A stretch of 64,000 bases of DNA from Dillenia suffruticosa (taxonomy: Eukaryota; Streptophyta; Magnoliopsida; Dilleniales; Dilleniaceae). The notes beneath the pieces are model-generated. The model was not told the origin of the DNA, did no database searches, and saw only the letters and a program-made list of their open reading frames with translations. A program made the position numbers and the translations under genes. Location: positions 22,619,056 through 22,683,055 of the forward strand of contig JAVTVX010000010.1 in assembly GCA_033439265.1 (NCBI GenBank). Reading direction: 5' to 3'. Every line of letters starts with the position of its first letter. Positions within the stretch are counted from its first letter, which is position 1. Positions 23,739 to 36,900 of this stretch are shown piece by piece.

Positions 23739-25425
23739 CATGTCTTGTTGAACATAAATTGTGTGTTGCGCGGTTATGCGGAGCAACCATGAACCATTTC
23801 ATGGTGGTTTGTGCATGTCAGCGTAGAAACTGCTGGACATTAGGTAAAGATAGTGCCCGGCATGAGCCTGTAATGCACCATGTGGACACTACACGTAACC
23901 TATCGTGGAAATATATGAGCAATCATCAATTTTATTTTTATTTTGGCTTTTACTAGTGTGTTATATTGTGTACTAGCTAGACACCTGTCCATGAGTTGAG
24001 CAACTATATAAGCTATAAGATCTTTTTGAATTTTGATCCACTTGACGAGAATCCAGCACCCAAGTGGGGTAATGATAACGCGTGTTGAATTATGGTTGCC
24101 AGGTGAAATTTTCAGTAACAATTAATAATTTTTGTTTTTGTATAAAAAAATTAAATTTTATTTTCAAATTTTTAATATTTTATTAATTTTTAATTTAATC
24201 AACATATATAACCAATAAAATAAAATAAATGCCAATAGAAGAGACCAGAAAATGGATCTGAATAACTCTTTGTTGTCCCATTTGCAGCAATGCCAGAGGA
24301 GGGATTGCTTCGTTTTTTCTCCATTTACCTTCTCTTTTGCTAGCAAACGTACAATTACCATCTGGCAAGCTTAAACAAATTCATTAGATACAAATAAAAC
24401 TCTTCATTTAAGAAAAATTCCTTTAAATGTCTTCTTTAATAATCTTTTTGTATATAATAACAATAACTCCAATTAAGTATCATGAGTAAAAACATGGACC
24501 CTCATGGGCGTTATCGAGGTGGTGGGTTTAGTTGGGATAAATAATCCTATATCAGTTAAATATAAATAAATTATTTTATATAAAATTATAAATTTTATTT
24601 TATTAAATGAAATAAAGGTGTACAAGGAGAGGATCATTGATGATCAGTTGGAGTAATGACATGCCATGTTAAATTCTTTAATTAAGGTGTTTTGAGTATG
24701 ACTATATTAAGAGAATAGCTCATTTATATGAATAACTGTAAATATTAAATTAAATTAATCAAAATATAAATTTTAAATATCGATTGGTATAATATTAAAA
24801 AAAAAAAAAAAAAAAACCGCCGGATGGACACGGTAATCGCGGGCCATGTACGTCGGTTAACCGCTGCGTGGCACGTCTTCTAGATTTCGCCGCTCTTCTG
24901 CCCGATGCTGCATTTTGCCTTTGCGTCTGGCACACGTTCTCTCCGTCTTTCTCTCTTCGGGGAAACGTGCAAAGATGAATTTATTATGTAAATCTCTTCC
25001 GATTTTTCTTTCTTTGCGTAAATTAATTTTTTGATTCTTTAGATTTGCTTTTCTATTTGATCATAATTAATTAAATTTTGAGGATGAATATTGTCTGTTG
25101 CAATCTGAACACAACAATCTAGGGTTTAGTCCTTAAAAGAAGCGCCTACTAGTTACACCCATCCTCCAACCCTCGTTGTAAAAAAGAAAAAAAAGAAATC
25201 TAGGGTTTCGTCTATATAGACACACTCAATTCGGTATCGGAGTCCAGCAAAAAATTAATAATAATAATAATAAAGGAAAAGAAAAAACATTGAAACTAAT
25301 GTGTGAAAATTAAAAAGAAGAGACTGAAATTTATTAACTTTACCGATCTTTCATGGTATATCTGTTTCCTTCTCAAAGAAAATGCTATTTCTATGATAGT
25401 TTTATTGAACTTTGTTTGTATGAAT
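23739..25425. other. Intergenic DNA downstream of UGT
   Basis: No gene seen. A SINE-like 3' end with a 21-base A tract ends at about 24818, and ATA repeats occur near 25256-25274. This whole stretch, with the UGT coding region, is missing from copy 2. Confidence 0.6.
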
Positions 25426-25429
25426 CCGT

Positions 25430-25535
25430 ATAGACATTTGGGTGGAGTGGTCGGGGATTCCTATCCTCACTTGTTTAGGAGTTCAAGTCCCATAAACCCC
25501 CTTCTCGCTTTATGCAGCAAAATAAATAAATAAAA
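25430..25535 (+). repeat. Short tRNA-derived SINE
   Basis: A tRNA-like head has box A-like TGGGTGGAGTGG and box B-like AGTTCAAGTCCC, and it ends in an A-rich AAATAAATAAATAAAAA tail. The inverted copy at about 51730-51835 carries the same element, so it predates the block duplication. Confidence 0.6.
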
Positions 25536-26130
25536 AGTTACTAATTCATTGCATTATTGGAGCTGTGCCTTTGAAGATCATTCTTTTCTCTTAGAAGCTT
25601 CTCAACATTCATAACTTAATGCTGTGAATGGACCCAGGATTTAGGTAATCCGCTCCATCAGAATATTTTCCCCCAGAAGGTCTTGAGAACTTCTGTCCTT
25701 TAATTTGAACACAAGAAGAATCAAAAAGACCAAAACATGGTTTTAAGTCTGAGGTCTTTACAGTCCAACATATCTTTTGGGATATGTTCCTCCTACATTA
25801 GAAGACGTTCTTGGAGTGTATGAAAAAAGACAGTGAAATACATTTGTAAAATGAATCAAAATGTTCAACCAAGTACAACCATGATGATTTTTATCTGGCA
25901 CAATGGAGATCCCTGCTGCATCTTGTTTACTAAGAATGTCTTAGTGCTAAGAATTGGTGCTCTTGCTCAATTCCTCGAGCTTCTTCATCCTCAATTTCTC
26001 GCTTTCACTGACCAGCTGCATATTGATTAGGAGTAACGGACAAGAAATGTTGAAGGGTTAGACATCAGATTTTGCCACAGTTTTTACTCATTTGATTGAA
26101 AATTCTATGGTCATGGAGTTCAATTATTCA

Positions 26131-26544
26131 CCTCCACTAACTTCGTAATTAGTTGAGCCTTTTCTCGGTTTTTCTCATTTGCCACAGTTTTTAGTCTTAT
26201 TGTTAACTGTCAATGGCTTAATGATGAACGAAATTTTGCATGAAATAGATTAATATGGATGTGGTATGAAGTTATTTTTAAAACATTTTTACTTCTCGGA
26301 TCTTAGCCAAGCGCTTAGTTTCCTCTTCGACTCGACCCAACTGAGCTTGGACTTTCTCCTTCGCCTTGGTCTTCTTCCTCTCAATCTCTTCTTCCTTTGC
26401 TCAAAAAGCGGTCAGAGCTGATTTTGAGATATCTTCATCTCCTTCATCTTTTAGTGGGCTGACGTTGTAACTGATGGTTGCTGAATTCTTCGTCCGCTGC
26501 ATCAGAGGATTTTGTGACTCCCATGATTGTCTCTGTGCTGCCAT
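26131..26544 (-). pseudogene. RAB6-interacting golgin (DUF662) remnant, exon 1 side
   Basis: On the minus strand, from the ATG at 26542-26544, the sequence reads MAAQRQSWESQNPLMQRTKN, then KDEGDEDISKSALTAF, then AKEEEIERKKTKAKEKVQAQ and GRVEEETKRLAKIRE. That is the N-terminal coiled-coil of the plant DUF662 family, a small golgin-like protein of about 170-180 aa. A TGA at 26401-26403 (probably from CGA) interrupts the frame after ALTAF. A donor follows at IRE|GTAAAA. The middle exons are missing. Only the EKAQL...LVE end of a later exon remains at about 26131-26172. The deleted middle survives in the inverted copy at 50735-51172. Converges with the UGT gene. Confidence 0.85.
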
Positions 26545-26659
26545 AGTGTCATAAAAGCCTATCTCTCTTCCTCGTAGTATCTCTCTCTTTTTTCTTTCTT
26601 TATCTTTTGCTTTGGTATGACGGTCCTCTTTCTTTGTGTTGGTGCTTACAGACAAGAAT

Positions 26660-28225
26660 GGCTTTTAAGGTATTAAATCAACTTGCTTAAGAATAAAAAG
26701 ACCAACTTCCTATGTCCAATGACCAAAATACCTCCCATTCTCCTTTACTTTCATGAAGCTAAAGATTATATTACCTTTGTTCAATAGAAATCAACTTGAA
26801 AATTCCCAAATCTTCTTCCTGCATTACGTAAACACCCTCTTGACAAGCATTGAACTTTTAACCTGGTAGGGTTTTGTATTTGAAAAGAAAAATGTTTTGC
26901 GAACTGTTGATTTTCAAAATGGACCTCCTTAGGTAAGACAACTATTGTCTTAAGTTGGTACTTGGTAGAAATAGCAGGCCAACTGTTCATTTCCAAAAAA
27001 GATTCACACTAGAATATTTTATTTGTCTGCATGTGTATAATTTGCAGAAAAGTTATTTGTTGAAAGGTCCTGAAGGGTATTGGTAAATCCTTACTTTCTT
27101 TGAAGATAGTTCTTAGGATGGAAGTTTTAGTTGTAGAGTGGCTATTAAGGATTCACCTAAATATACAGGAATGAGAGCCTTAAGGGAGAATGCAAGGTAG
27201 GAGAGATTGGCTACAGCTAGTGGCTAGCTGCCCTAATCAAATATGGTTACATTGTTGTTGTTCTTCCTTTTTTTTTTTTTTGTTTTCCTCCCTTTTTTAG
27301 TCCTTTATTTTGCTTAACCGGGGCATGCAGGAAGAAGGCTCAAACTTTGTTCAAATGCTAGGCTAATCTTATTTCAGTATAATGTAAGCATGATCCTCCT
27401 TATGCTGGTAGTGTGATTCCAAACTCAAATTATACCCCTTTCTTTTTTTCTTTCTTCCCCCTCTCCCTTTGCCTTTTTTTTTTTTTTTTAATTTTTTAAT
27501 TAGCTTTTGCACCAGCCCCACAAGGAGGGCGTTAGCAATTTTTTTCTGTTCTGCCATAGTGTAATTTAACAGCTAAGTCTACCGAACTCTAATTATTCCA
27601 GGCTGATGGTGGGCTTCATCCATCTTTTCTTTGTTGGGTGGGTTCCATTCAGACACTTTGTCATAAGGTGCCCCCTCTGGGCACTTTGATCTCAAAGAGT
27701 TAAATTAAAAAAGAAAAGATTTGAAAACTAAGATTATTTGTTATGCAAAATACCGATTATAAGTTCATTGCCATGTAAAATTTATGTTTCTGATCAGTTA
27801 ATCTATGGATGCTATTACTTGGTTCTGCAATCTAGCGCCATGCCATGCCAGCATTCGTGCCTATGTGGTTGTGCTTGAACACGGAATCTACCTTTCCCAT
27901 ATACTTTTTTATCTACTGCTTTTGATCAACTTCATAGATGATTACGAAGGATGTAGCCAGTTGGTTCAAATTTGTTCAGGTTGCCAAACTAGTTATTGGT
28001 TAATTCTTCTCAGCTCGGTTGCCCCATTAGTCCTCTTGCGACACCCAATTAGGCCTCAAACGATGAGCAATTTAGGGAGCTGCTGACCCAGAATGAGCAA
28101 CTCCATTCAAATTCACCGTGCAAGAGAACAAAATGAAAATGAGCATCTCATGGGAGTTTGCAGGCGCCTTGGTAGCCCAAAGCAGCTCAAGAGTATCGTG
28201 AGAGTGTAATGTGATCTACCTACAA
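26660..28225. other. Upstream region of the golgin remnant, no gene seen
   Basis: AT-rich with pyrimidine runs (27266-27281 and 27473-27500). The frame at 27805-28086 resembles nothing I know. From about 28135 the sequence is shared with copy 2 from about 54275. Confidence 0.5.
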
Positions 28226-28227
28226 GA

Positions 28228-28382
28228 CAGAAGGTACTGAATTCTCTCACCAAAGATCTCGGGTTTTTAATCTTGGATATAGAAAAGACAGGCGTTGAGA
28301 GAGCTCGTACCTTAATGGGGGTAAAAGTTAGCTCGAATGAGAATAGTTTGAACTAATAAAATTGATTATCGGATAGCTGTCC

Positions 28383-28417
<35 letters not shown>
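28228..28417 (+). repeat. SINE-like insertion with long poly(A)
   Basis: Ends in about 31 A's (28386-28416). Its 3' part (ATTGATTATCGGATAGC) resembles other SINE tails in the window. It is not seen at the paralogous place near 54390. The 5' end is approximate. Confidence 0.5.
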
Positions 28418-28420
<3 letters not shown>

Positions 28421-29434
28421 CAAGATGTGTGATCCACTCCACTAGTTGAAACAAAGAGTGCAAGATCCAGCCCAGTTCATGAAAAACGATCGAAACCTGA
28501 TCCATTCCCCATGGCTCCGCAGCCCATTTCCCTCTTTTTCTTTTTCTTTTTTTTTTCATATTTATCTCTTTTCTTTAAGGTGTTTCTTTTTCTTTTCTTT
28601 TTTTTTTTTTTTTTGGTTTTTAGTGGGCTGTTTTTGGAACGCATGCCCCCATTGTGGCATCATGCATTAGGTGGTAAAAGCTACATTTTATTCATAATTT
28701 CATCTCAAATTTAAATTGGAGTTCATCATGGGATCAATCATATTTCCACTCTCCCACTTTAGAACTCATAAATTCATCATTCAGGGATAGATCAACCCGT
28801 AAAGTTTTCTTATTTCTATTCTCTCTTCGTTATTTCGATTTCATTTATTTACATCTCCTTATATATATATATAAAAAAAAACCACGTAAATTCATCTTCC
28901 TCCTTCCTCTCTCCAACAAACCAATGTAAAGCAGAGTTATTCCAAATAACAATGTCTTGTTAGTCCACTTCATATCATACATTTTTGGGGGGGAAAAAAA
29001 AGTTTCTATTAATTTAAAGTTGATTGGTCATCTGTCACAATGCCATGCCTAGGGAAATAAAGGGGCGAAGAAGCTGATCACAGAGTGGGAAAATGTGGAA
29101 ATTATGATTATTTAGTAATTACATGCTTTCCCATTCCTTAAAAAGGAAATAAATCTTTGCAAACTATAGTAAATTAAGTTTTGAATGTTATTATTATTGT
29201 TTTTTGAGAATGAAGGTTATTATATTTGAAGATCTTATGTTGTGCTTTTAACGTAAAATTTTCTACGTTGTAAGTGGAATTTTTTTTCTTAAAGAAATCT
29301 TACAATTAGAAAAGAAATATGATTTTTTGAAGTATATAAAAAGTTGACAAAATAGTAACATGGAATTATTTTAACGTAAATTTAGTGATTTTCCCGTTTC
29401 ATAAAGTTAAAATACACAAAGGATTTCATAGAAT

Positions 29435-29470
<36 letters not shown>

Positions 29471-29925
29471 CAAATTTACTATTATTAATTTTCTTTTGAA
29501 AAGCAGTTAAAAAAATTATTGTTAACACAGGCTGGAAACCAAAAAATGAGAAACAAGATTATATATCCATCCGAGCAAATTATATACCTTTTTCACATTA
29601 TTAAGAAAAATAAAAATAATGGATAAAATTGTAAAAGTCAAATAAAAAGTTTTTTACTGAAATTCAAAAGAAAAACACTCATAAAGATAAAAATAAAATA
29701 AAAATATTTTTTCCAGTAATTAAAATATTTTTTTATTTTTTTTAAAAAATGGGATCGTGCTTTATTGTTTGTAAAGTTTGTATATAAATTCAGTGATATT
29801 TTCTAAATAAAAAGAAAAAAAATAATGTACCCAAATTCCAAACCCATCGATGGGCCTGGCATGACCCAAAAAGATCAGAGCCCTTGGCATGCGGGACAAC
29901 ATAAACCTGTTGGGATCCTCCTTGC
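28418..29925. other. Duplicated flank beyond the ABCG 3' end
   Basis: No gene. It is collinear with 54410-57090 in copy 2 apart from the hAT-like insertion there. It includes an AT microsatellite (29440-29468). Confidence 0.7.
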
Positions 29926-29929
29926 CCGA

Positions 29930-30595
29930 CTAATTTCCAATCGCATCTTCCATATCTGTTTCTTCCTTGCACTCTCTAGGTTCGTCCCTTAACAACACCG
30001 ATGTATGGATACTGTTGTCTCTGTTATTGCTTCCCGTGACTATCCCCTGACATAGTTGAGCCTTGTACAGATTTAGGGTTTTCCCCCCCCCCATCTTTTC
30101 ATTCAGTTGAATCGACTCCTACATCAGAGTTAGGGGGTTTTTTTTTTATGATCAGTAATGTCCTTCAGATTCCAACTTTTTGATGGATTTCGCAACAAAA
30201 GAGAGCAATGAATGATGCAAGATTCAGAGATAGAAACCCCAGATTCAAGAACCATCAACTTCTGACAAGATTCATGGACTCGTCTCTCTCTCTCTCTCTC
30301 TCTGTACTTTCTCTGTTTCTTTTCTCTCTCTAGATTCGTCCCTTAACAACACCAATGTATGTATACTGTTGTCTTCTGTTATTACTTCCCGTGACTCTCC
30401 CCTGATAGCTGAACCTTGCACAGATTTAGGTTCTTTTTTTTAATGATCAGTAATGTCCACTGGGCTAGGGTTTTAATCATCTATTGTCTTCGGATCTCAA
30501 CTTTTTGATCGATTTCTCAACCAAAGTGAGCAATGAATGATACAAGATTTACAGAGGAAAACCCCCAGATTCAAGAACCATCAAGTTCTAATCCC
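29930..30595 (+). repeat. About 350-365-bp tandem repeat, two units
   Basis: Landmarks repeat at about 353-bp spacing: TTCGTCCCTTAACAACACC at about 29981 and 30334, and AGCAATGAATGATRCAAGAT at about 30207 and 30530. Each unit holds a CT tract, a TTTAGG or TAGGGTTTT stretch resembling a telo-box, and an ATG-led open stretch. The same unit occurs about four times at 57120-58640. Confidence 0.85.
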
Positions 30596-30805
30596 AAGGG
30601 CTTTTCGGAGTCTCTGATGTTGCAAGTTTGTCAGAAATTGACCGAATTCAATGAGGGTTTGGGTCGGAGGAACACAAGTGTAGAAATTACAGCATTCATG
30701 TTGTTAATAGTTTTCCATCTATCAAATAGGAGTATAGCTCAATTGAGAACAGAAAGCAAAAAAATACTGTCTAATACAAAAGAAAAGCCAAACATAGAAC
30801 ATTAG
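30533..30805 (+). other. Short open frame after the tandem repeat (unrecognised)
   Basis: A 90-codon frame starting MNDTRFTEENPQIQEPSSSN and followed by PKGFSESLMLQVCQKLTEFN. The first 20 codons are repeated in each tandem unit nearby. In copy 2 the equivalent frame stops soon after FSESL. It looks like exon 1 of a lost gene with its leader amplified. No function is inferred. Confidence 0.3.
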
Positions 30806-30833
30806 AGGGAGAGAGGATAAGATTTGAAAAAGA

Positions 30834-30838
<5 letters not shown>

Positions 30839-30872
<34 letters not shown>
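30839..30872 (+). repeat. (GA)n microsatellite
   Basis: Pure GA tract just beyond the ABCG stop codon. It is shorter in copy 2 (about 58842-58857). Confidence 0.85.
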
Positions 30873-30877
<5 letters not shown>

Positions 30878-30960
30878 AGCAAAGGGCAACAAGATTAACT
30901 ATCTATACATTTCCCATCTGTCCTATGTATGAAACCCCCTCACGTGAAAGTTGAGGGGTC

Positions 30961-33900
30961 TTATCTCTTTTGGAAGTTGAGGAATTTGATGCCATAAGCA
31001 AAGACAAAGAAGAAGAGAAGCACCCAACCAAGATGAGCAATCACGACTGGGATGAGGAAATCATAATCAAAACCAAGGTATTTTTTGAGGAACTCATCTA
31101 CTTGAATTTTTGACGACATGCCTGGAATCTCGAGTTTAGTCTTTTTGTCACCTATTTGAGATGTGAAAATACCATATATTGTCCATGCAACTGGAGAAGC
31201 CCAGTAATACCACCTCCACCAAACTGGGATCATCTGCAAAATTGCACATGAAGCATTAATAAAAACAGAATGAATTTGTCATTTATTAATGTTATATTAT
31301 GACCAACTGATGAGTGAAGCTTGAGATGACATACGGGTCTGGGGATGAGGAAACCAGAGAACAAGTTCCAGAAGCTCAAGAAGAAAGACATGACAATGGC
31401 AGCAATCTGATGGCCCGGTGTTAGCGCCACAACCATCATACCATACATTGAGAAATATGTGAAGCACATGAATATGAAGTAGTAGAAATACAAGAACTTG
31501 TCTACTGTCCAATGGTATCCAATCATGGAGTAAAGTAGAAGCGAATACACAAATGTCTGAATTGCAACATAAATCGTCTCAATTGCCACCTGCAGACCAA
31601 GAAAAGGAAGAAAATTGTATCTAGTTTTCATGGAATGTTCGGTGTAAACTTGTATGATCCTAGAAAGTTACCTGAGCAAATGCATATGGCATCTCCGAAT
31701 ACATTCCTGCTGCTCTTTCTCTGTAAAAGACGGTTCTCTCAACTGCTACAATGGCTTGCACCGCAGAAGCATTGGTGGCTCCAAGGAAAAGCACAGCAGC
31801 ATAGGTAGCTCCCAGAAGATTAATGAGGTCTTGTTGCTTGTGTCTGTAGACAAAATTAATTAGCAATTGCACATTCAAACTTGGTACCCAGAAATCTAGT
31901 TTGGTCGTAAATTTTTTTTGTATTCATATGACTTTGATGTACTTAAGACTCACATTTGATCTCCCTTGCCCCAAAAGATAACACCGAACATAATGCCAAT
32001 GATGGTGGTCATCAAAAATCTGATAGCATTGTACTGAGGATTTCTCCAGTATGACCAGTGTTGCTTCCAGAAACAAGCCTTGCACTGAGTTACGAAGGGT
32101 TGAGAGTATTGGGTTGGGAAGTAAAGATCCTCGGAACCTGGCTGGGGACTGCTGTGCTCCTTAATAAGCTTCTGGTTTCTCCTGAAGAGCAAGAACAGGA
32201 TAAACGGGGGATAAATTGCACAAATACTCACAAAATTGAAGAAATTGATGCAAAGTTTGCTTACTGATAGAGGGAGGAACTGGCATAAATTTGTGCAAAA
32301 TCAATATCAAGTTGGGTCTCCACTTGAGGTGAACTAACTTCCAACATCCATGTAGCAGGATTATAACCATCTTTAATCTTGGCGACACCGGGAATAGCCT
32401 GCAATAGATTTCTTATATCAGTTTGGGCTTCGACTTCAGAGATTTTAATCCTACCATTACCAAATACCAGGAAATCATCTGAACCAAACTGATGTTTCTA
32501 TGTAATTATTTACTTCTCAAAGAATTATTGTCCCCCAATGTCAGAAATTGCCTCACATTATCTTTTGATTGGCAATTAGGTCAGGACTAAAAAGCAACAC
32601 GAACTCACCTCGAAGTATTCAACAAGCTTGTAAGATTGGACATCTAATGGTCCAGCATAAATCACTTGTCCTCCTCTCTTCATCAACAGCAGCTGCAACA
32701 GAAGTTACTGTTTCAGATCGAGTAAACGAAACCGACAAACTTGTGTTAAGAAAGCAGAACCGGGGCTATACCTCATCAAAGGCTTCAAATATATCAATAC
32801 TTGGTTGATGAATTGTGCAGACAACAGTTCTTCCAGTATCCACAGTGTTTCTCACGGTTCGCATGACAATCGCAGCAGCTCTAGCATCCAGGCCTGATGT
32901 TGGCTCATCCATAAAGATAATGGAGGGATTTGCGACCAACTCAACAGCTATTGTAAGTCGCTTTCTCTGCTCAGTTGAAAGACCAACCACTCCTGGCAAT
33001 CCAACTAGAGCATTTCTCAGAGGCTTAAGCTCAATCAGGTCCATGACTTCATCGACAAACATCTGCAGAGACAGAGAGGAACAAAGAACATTGAACCATG
33101 GAAATTTCACAGAATTGTGAAACTATCAAGCAGTGAATAACTTACCATCCTTGTCTCCTTGTTCACGTCTGATGCCAGACGTAGCCAGGCAGAGTACAAA
33201 AGAGATTCATAAACAGTGACATATGGGGAATGGATATCGGTCTGCTCGCAATAACCACTGACCCGAGCAAAGGTTGTTTGATTCTTTGGATAACCAGAAA
33301 TGCTAATAGTTCCTTCAATGTAACCACCAGTCTTTCTTCCAGCCAAGACATCCATAAGGGTGGTCTTCCCAGCACCGCTAACACCCACCAGTGCTGTCAA
33401 TATACCTGGCCTGAATGCCCCACTAACATCTCGCAATAGTTGCAGCCGACTCTCTTCAATTCCCTGATTCTTCATTTCCTGATGGTAAAATCACAGTTCA
33501 AGTATTTTAAAGATTATGCCGAGTTGAAGACAAGTGTCGATTTAAGCCTTAGGAAATTACTTACTGCAGGCATATCCACATAGTAGTTCACATGGTTGAA
33601 TGCCAGTGAAAGAGGCTTAAAGGGCAAAACCATTCCCCTTTTGGCCACGTTGTCTACAGCATTTACAGTTGAGCTGGTGCTCGCCTGAGCATTTCTGACA
33701 GCCATATCGATACCTTCACATTGGTAATGCATCATCAAATGATAAAGAGAACAACAATAACTTTGTAGCTAGTTTATCCTAGACCACCTAAGAACATGTT
33801 GGAAAATGGAGGCGGGTCCGCCCATGAGGGTAGACCCGCCGCAACATTTAAATGTTTGAATGTGAGGGAGGGAGTGGTTATGTTTGTTGGTTTATATGAA

Positions 33901-36900
33901 AACCTTCAGAACAAGATGATGAAAAACAGGTATAGGCAAAAGCATGGAAAAAACACCGACCTCCAGCACTGGATGGTAATCGAGATTTGGGCTTGTCAGA
34001 GTTGTCCTCCAAGATTACAGCTTTAGAATCACCCAGAGCTGGTGCATTGTTATGAAAAAGATAAATAAATGATAAGTTACTCAAAGTAGCATAGTTAAGA
34101 GTGACATAGACACTTGATAGTATAGGACTCACGATTTAAGAATGTCAGCGCCAAAACAAAAAGAACATTGAAGAGCAGAGAAAACCCCAGAAGTGCACCA
34201 ATGCAAATCCAGTACCAGTATTCGTCCACAAAGAGACCTCTTTCTTTAAGAAGGGTCTTACCAACTGTAGGCTGTAAGGAATCTGTCACCGGCTGTGCCA
34301 ATTCAACAGAACAACCAAAACTTAGAAAATTCACAACCTTTTAGCATAATCTCTTCTTCTTTTTTGGTTTAATGATGGCTTACAGTGCTCCATCTCTTAT
34401 CCAGAAACTCGTTGATGGCAATGGCATTTTGTCCGTACATCATTGGAGAAACATAGTAGCCCCATATCATCCAAGGTTTAATGTCATCTTAAAAGTAGGA
34501 AGAGCACAAATTATGGTGAGCTATATACTTAGGTTTATAGAAGCTCTAATGTCAAAACAACATTTTAAATCCTAACCTTTTGAGACAATGAAACCTCCGA
34601 GCACAAAAACCAACAGCAAGGTGAAGGTACCGAGAGTGTTTGCTAAAACTGGTGTTCTTCCAATTGCTGAAATGAATCGGAACAGTGAGAGAGCCACCTG
34701 ATGCACACCAAATAGGGCTAGAAACTGACGGAAAAACCTGAAAGTGTTAAGAGTTCTCAAATTTAAAGCTATGTCCATGGGATAAAGAACAATTCAATCT
34801 CTAGACAAAAATCATAATCATGGCACTTACCGACTGGCTGCGGGGGCAAAACCAATGGTGTAATAGGTTAAAATGATCCAAATTCCCGATTCCAAAAATG
34901 AAATGGGAATTCTTAGCACCCAAATTGGCAATCCAAAAGCCCATGCAGGGTAGAACAAAAAATCCCGCTGCTTGAAGAACACAGGAAGCCTAAAAAGTGT
35001 CATGGCAAGCTCTGCCGTCCCATTGAACATCACATTGATCAGAGTAAAAAAAAGCGCTCCCCAAAATTTTGCTCCATCTTCTAACTGTCCGGTCTTCATC
35101 TGGGTTCTCAAAAATACGGTCAAGGCAATTGTGGCCATGATCGTTATCTGGGTAGTCTTAAAAATGTACACAAAAGCGCTCCGCTTCATCAGTAACAATT
35201 CTCTTGCAAAACATGCTCTAAATAGTTCCCAATTAGAAATTCCATACTTTTTAGTTACTAAAGCAGCCGGATGAACTGTGCTTCTGTCATATGGAAATCT
35301 CAACTCTAATGAGAGCTGTTGGCCAATGTGAAAAGAATTGAAAGCTTCCGCAAACTGTGGGACCGCTATGTAACTATAAGGCTCGTTCTTTTTGAACCAA
35401 TATTGCTCCTGGTCCTTCTTGGATGTCACCTCTTGAAGAAAGTCTGCAACACCTTTCCTTTCGGGACATTTGAATCCCATGTATTCAAAGAAATCAAGGA
35501 CATTCTCACGTGGACCCTCGTACACAATCTGACCCTCAGATAGCAATATAATATCATCAAAAAGATCAAATGTTTCGGGTGCAGGCTGCAGTAGAGAAAT
35601 GACCATGGTCACATCCATTATATGAACCATTTGTCTCATGAACTTGACCATCTGAAAAGTAGTGGAACTGTCTAACCCAGTTGATATCTCATCCATAAAT
35701 AGCGCTTTTGCTGGTCCAACCAACATCTCTCCTGCAATTCAAAACCAAAATTTAAATCAAACTATGGTAGAAATTGCTGCAGATCCCAGTTTGGTGAGTT
35801 CCCACGTACCTGTGGTTACGCGCTTCTTCTGTCCGCCAGAGATGCCTCTTCTCATCTCATCCCCCACCAGAATATCAGCACAGATATCCAATCCAAGTAT
35901 CTGTAATAGAATTTAAACTTTTATGTACCTTTTTCCTCAATCATGTATCTAATTGATCAGTTAAATAGATAGAAGAACATGAATGAAACAGTAAAGATTA
36001 GGAATTTACAAACCTTGAGAACGTAGTCCGTGACTAGACTTGTTTCCTGTCCTGCCACAGCGGTTGCTTTCATGAATATGTCAATCCCAGGATCAGGTTT
36101 GATTCCAGTATCTTTCTCTCTCCTAGACAACTCTGCCAACATCTCATACCTAGTTCCAACTCCCAAGCAACGTCCAGAGAAATCTAGAGTTTCTCGAACT
36201 GTCATCTCGCCGTAGTGAAGATCTTGCTGGCTTATATAAGCACAGGTTCTTTGAGGAACAAATTCCTTCAGTTCATATCCACAGTATGTGACTTTCCCAT
36301 CAACCTGTGCATCAAATAATCACGTAAACTTCATTCAAATGTTTTATCATGCCACATAAATCATAAAAACTTTTCACTCGTGGGTCTTCAAAAAAAAAAA
36401 AAAATTGGTGACTAACCCTTAGATCATTATCGAGTTTTCCTGCAAGTGCCTTAAGAAATGTTGTTTTTCCGGATGCAGGAGGTCCAAGAAGTAGAGTCAT
36501 CCTAAGAAATTAAAATAAATGTAGGGGAAGATATTAAGGCTGCTTCATTTTACTTAAAGTAATATAAGATTAAATATTTGAAGTTTAAAAGAAAATTGAG
36601 GAACGAACCTTGATGGTTTTATGATGCCACTAACATCTTGAAGTATTTTAACAACCCTTTTCTTGGAAGGAGACAGCCGAATCATTCCTAGAAATCCCTG
36701 TTCGTTTTACTCCAAAATCCCAAATTAAGATTTCCAATTCCATGAAATTACAGGATTTAAAATTCCAATACTAATTGAATAAATTTTACCTCTATGGTAT
36801 TAATAGTGGAATTCCAGAGGGTTGGAAGTGCTCTGCTCCCAACATAAGCATCTCCTTCAACTGACAAATTCTGAAATCTGACTTCAATCTTCGGAATCTC

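Noticed and set aside
23412-23802. Minus-strand frames over the UGT C-terminus
   Set aside because: Shadows of the intact UGT frame.
27369-27557. Lys-rich small frame on the minus strand
   Set aside because: It comes from a pyrimidine-rich simple stretch and has no family features.
32815-33120. Open frame on the plus strand over the ABCG NBD2 exon
   Set aside because: It is antisense to a strongly supported exon and occurs again in the duplicate at 60797-61102 for the same reason.
34972-35274. Open frame on the plus strand over the large ABCG exon
   Set aside because: A shadow of the conserved exon on the other strand, repeated at 62841-63143.
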